Assembly: GCA_963731745.1 (NCBI GenBank)
Contig: CAVSWT010000011.1
Span: 229,765-293,764 of the forward strand
Source of the DNA: CAVSWT01 sp963731745
GTDB lineage: Bacteria > Bacteroidota > Ignavibacteria > Ignavibacteriales > Ignavibacteriaceae
Reading direction: 5' to 3'
Length of the DNA: 64,000 bases
Positions 63,369 through 64,000 of this stretch are shown piece by piece; position 1 is the first letter of the stretch, and every line of letters begins with the position of its first letter. The translations under genes were made by a program, and so were the position numbers. The notes beneath the pieces were generated by a model. That model was not told the origin of the DNA. It made no database searches and worked only from the letters and a program-made list of their open reading frames with translations.

Positions 63369-64000
63369 ATGAAATCTTCATTCTTCACAGTTGTTTTTTT
63401 TTCTTTCTATATCTTTTTCATTTCCACTTTCAGCTATTCACAAGTTAACCAAGCAAAACCGCTTATAGATATTCCCGGAGACAATTACAATTTTGATGTT
63501 TACTCTTCGGCAGATTATTATCAACCGCCATCATTCATAACCTGGATAAATAAGAGTGATTCACTTTATACAATTTATTTTAAACAGCTTTCACCAAAAC
63601 TTGGACAGAATATTGTTGTAGTATCGGACTCAAATCTAAAATCAAATCCGCAAATTGCTAAAGACTTATATTCAACAGGAATTAGAATAGCCTGGGAGGA
63701 AAAGAAAGGTAATTTTTGGGAAATTAAAACAGCTTCATACAATGATAGCTTAAGTAATATTGAGACAATTAAAGATTCATTACAAAATACTCCACAAATT
63801 ACCATGAGTATTAGCAGGATTTTTTGGATTGATAATTCTGCTTTATATATGAAATATTATAATGCTGATTCAAATCGCGTTATTTTGATAGACGACTCAG
63901 ATTGCAGCATGCCTGATGTAATAAAAAATGATAATTCTAATTTATGTGAACTTTTATATGTAAAATCATTGGATAGCCAAAAAGTAATTTATGCTAAACA
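63369..64000 (+). CDS. Exported protein of unknown function (partial, runs off window end)
   Basis: Open from ATG 63369, with a GGGGG site 7 bp before, to the window edge, 210 codons without a stop. A signal peptide (FFTVVFFSFYIFFISTFSYS) is followed by a beta-rich sequence with repeated short motifs such as WINKSDSLYTIYF and IFWIDNSALYMKYY. These could be blades of a propeller, but no family is recognised. Confidence 0.75.
   Translation, partial: MKSSFFTVVFFSFYIFFISTFSYSQVNQAKPLIDIPGDNYNFDVYSSADYYQPPSFITWINKSDSLYTIYFKQLSPKLGQNIVVVSDSNLKSNPQIAKDLYSTGIRIAWEEKKGNFWEIKTASYNDSLSNIETIKDSLQNTPQITMSISRIFWIDNSALYMKYYNADSNRVILIDDSDCSMPDVIKNDNSNLCELLYVKSLDSQKVIYAK

Overview
The window is AT-rich, densely packed bacterial chromosome. 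It fits a Gram-negative member of the Bacteroidota/Ignavibacteria group. The signs are a type IX secretion C-terminal sorting domain with the QNYPNPFNPST signature, TonB-dependent receptors with carboxypeptidase-like plug extensions, an LpxH-type lipid A enzyme, an ECF sigma/anti-sigma/Spy-like envelope-stress unit, and two unlinked tRNA-Leu genes with no encoded CCA. Assignment below phylum level is inference. No CRISPR array, insertion-sequence transposase or prophage was seen.

Layout. 1-4.3 kb: partial TPR protein, tRNA-Leu(GAG), ECF sigma operon with a divergent second Spy-like gene, and a phosphodiester glycosidase. 4.3-9.2 kb (minus): a hydrolase, then a tight operon of two SDR reductases, GTP cyclohydrolase I and a eukaryote-like 6-pyruvoyl-tetrahydropterin synthase (a plausible tetrahydrobiopterin pathway), then two peroxiredoxins around a rhodanese. 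9.4-18.7 kb (plus): ABC exporter, PrsW-like protease, DUF2064-like protein, nadD, sugar epimerase, meaB, acyl-CoA dehydrogenase and acyl-CoA carboxyltransferase. 18.7-34.9 kb: a T9SS cargo protein with beta-propeller repeats, TonB, an NtrC-type regulator, HIT protein, RF3, two TonB-dependent receptors, an ArsR regulator with a palindromic operator, bacterioferritin and small proteins. 35-53.3 kb: tRNA-Leu(CAG), PBP1A, LpxH, M1 peptidase, glgC, uvrC, L,D-transpeptidase, NYN protein, NhaC antiporter, SixA, SRP RNA, a solitary adenine methyltransferase and a large hybrid histidine kinase.

53.5-63.3 kb (plus) is the most unusual region. It holds isocitrate dehydrogenase, an HD protein, aconitase, an MmgE/PrpD gene, a CitD-CitE fusion and CitF. 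Together these suggest a citrate-lyase-based citrate/isocitrate module. Two cassette-like genes interrupt it: a four-helix-bundle (S23/IVP) gene bordered by TTTGACA-type repeats, and a RhuM-Fic gene flanked by a 38-bp direct duplication of the PrpD gene start. Two GTCAT...ATGAC palindromic elements also sit here, and one of them encodes the last residues of the CitD-CitE protein.

At least nine single-base-type frameshifts interrupt seven otherwise well-conserved genes (Spy-like, phosphodiester glycosidase, T9SS protein twice, TonB receptor, SMUG2-like glycosylase, NhaC antiporter, PrpD twice). Several lie in homopolymers. The density suggests indel errors in the sequence, so each interrupted gene should be treated as possibly intact in the organism.
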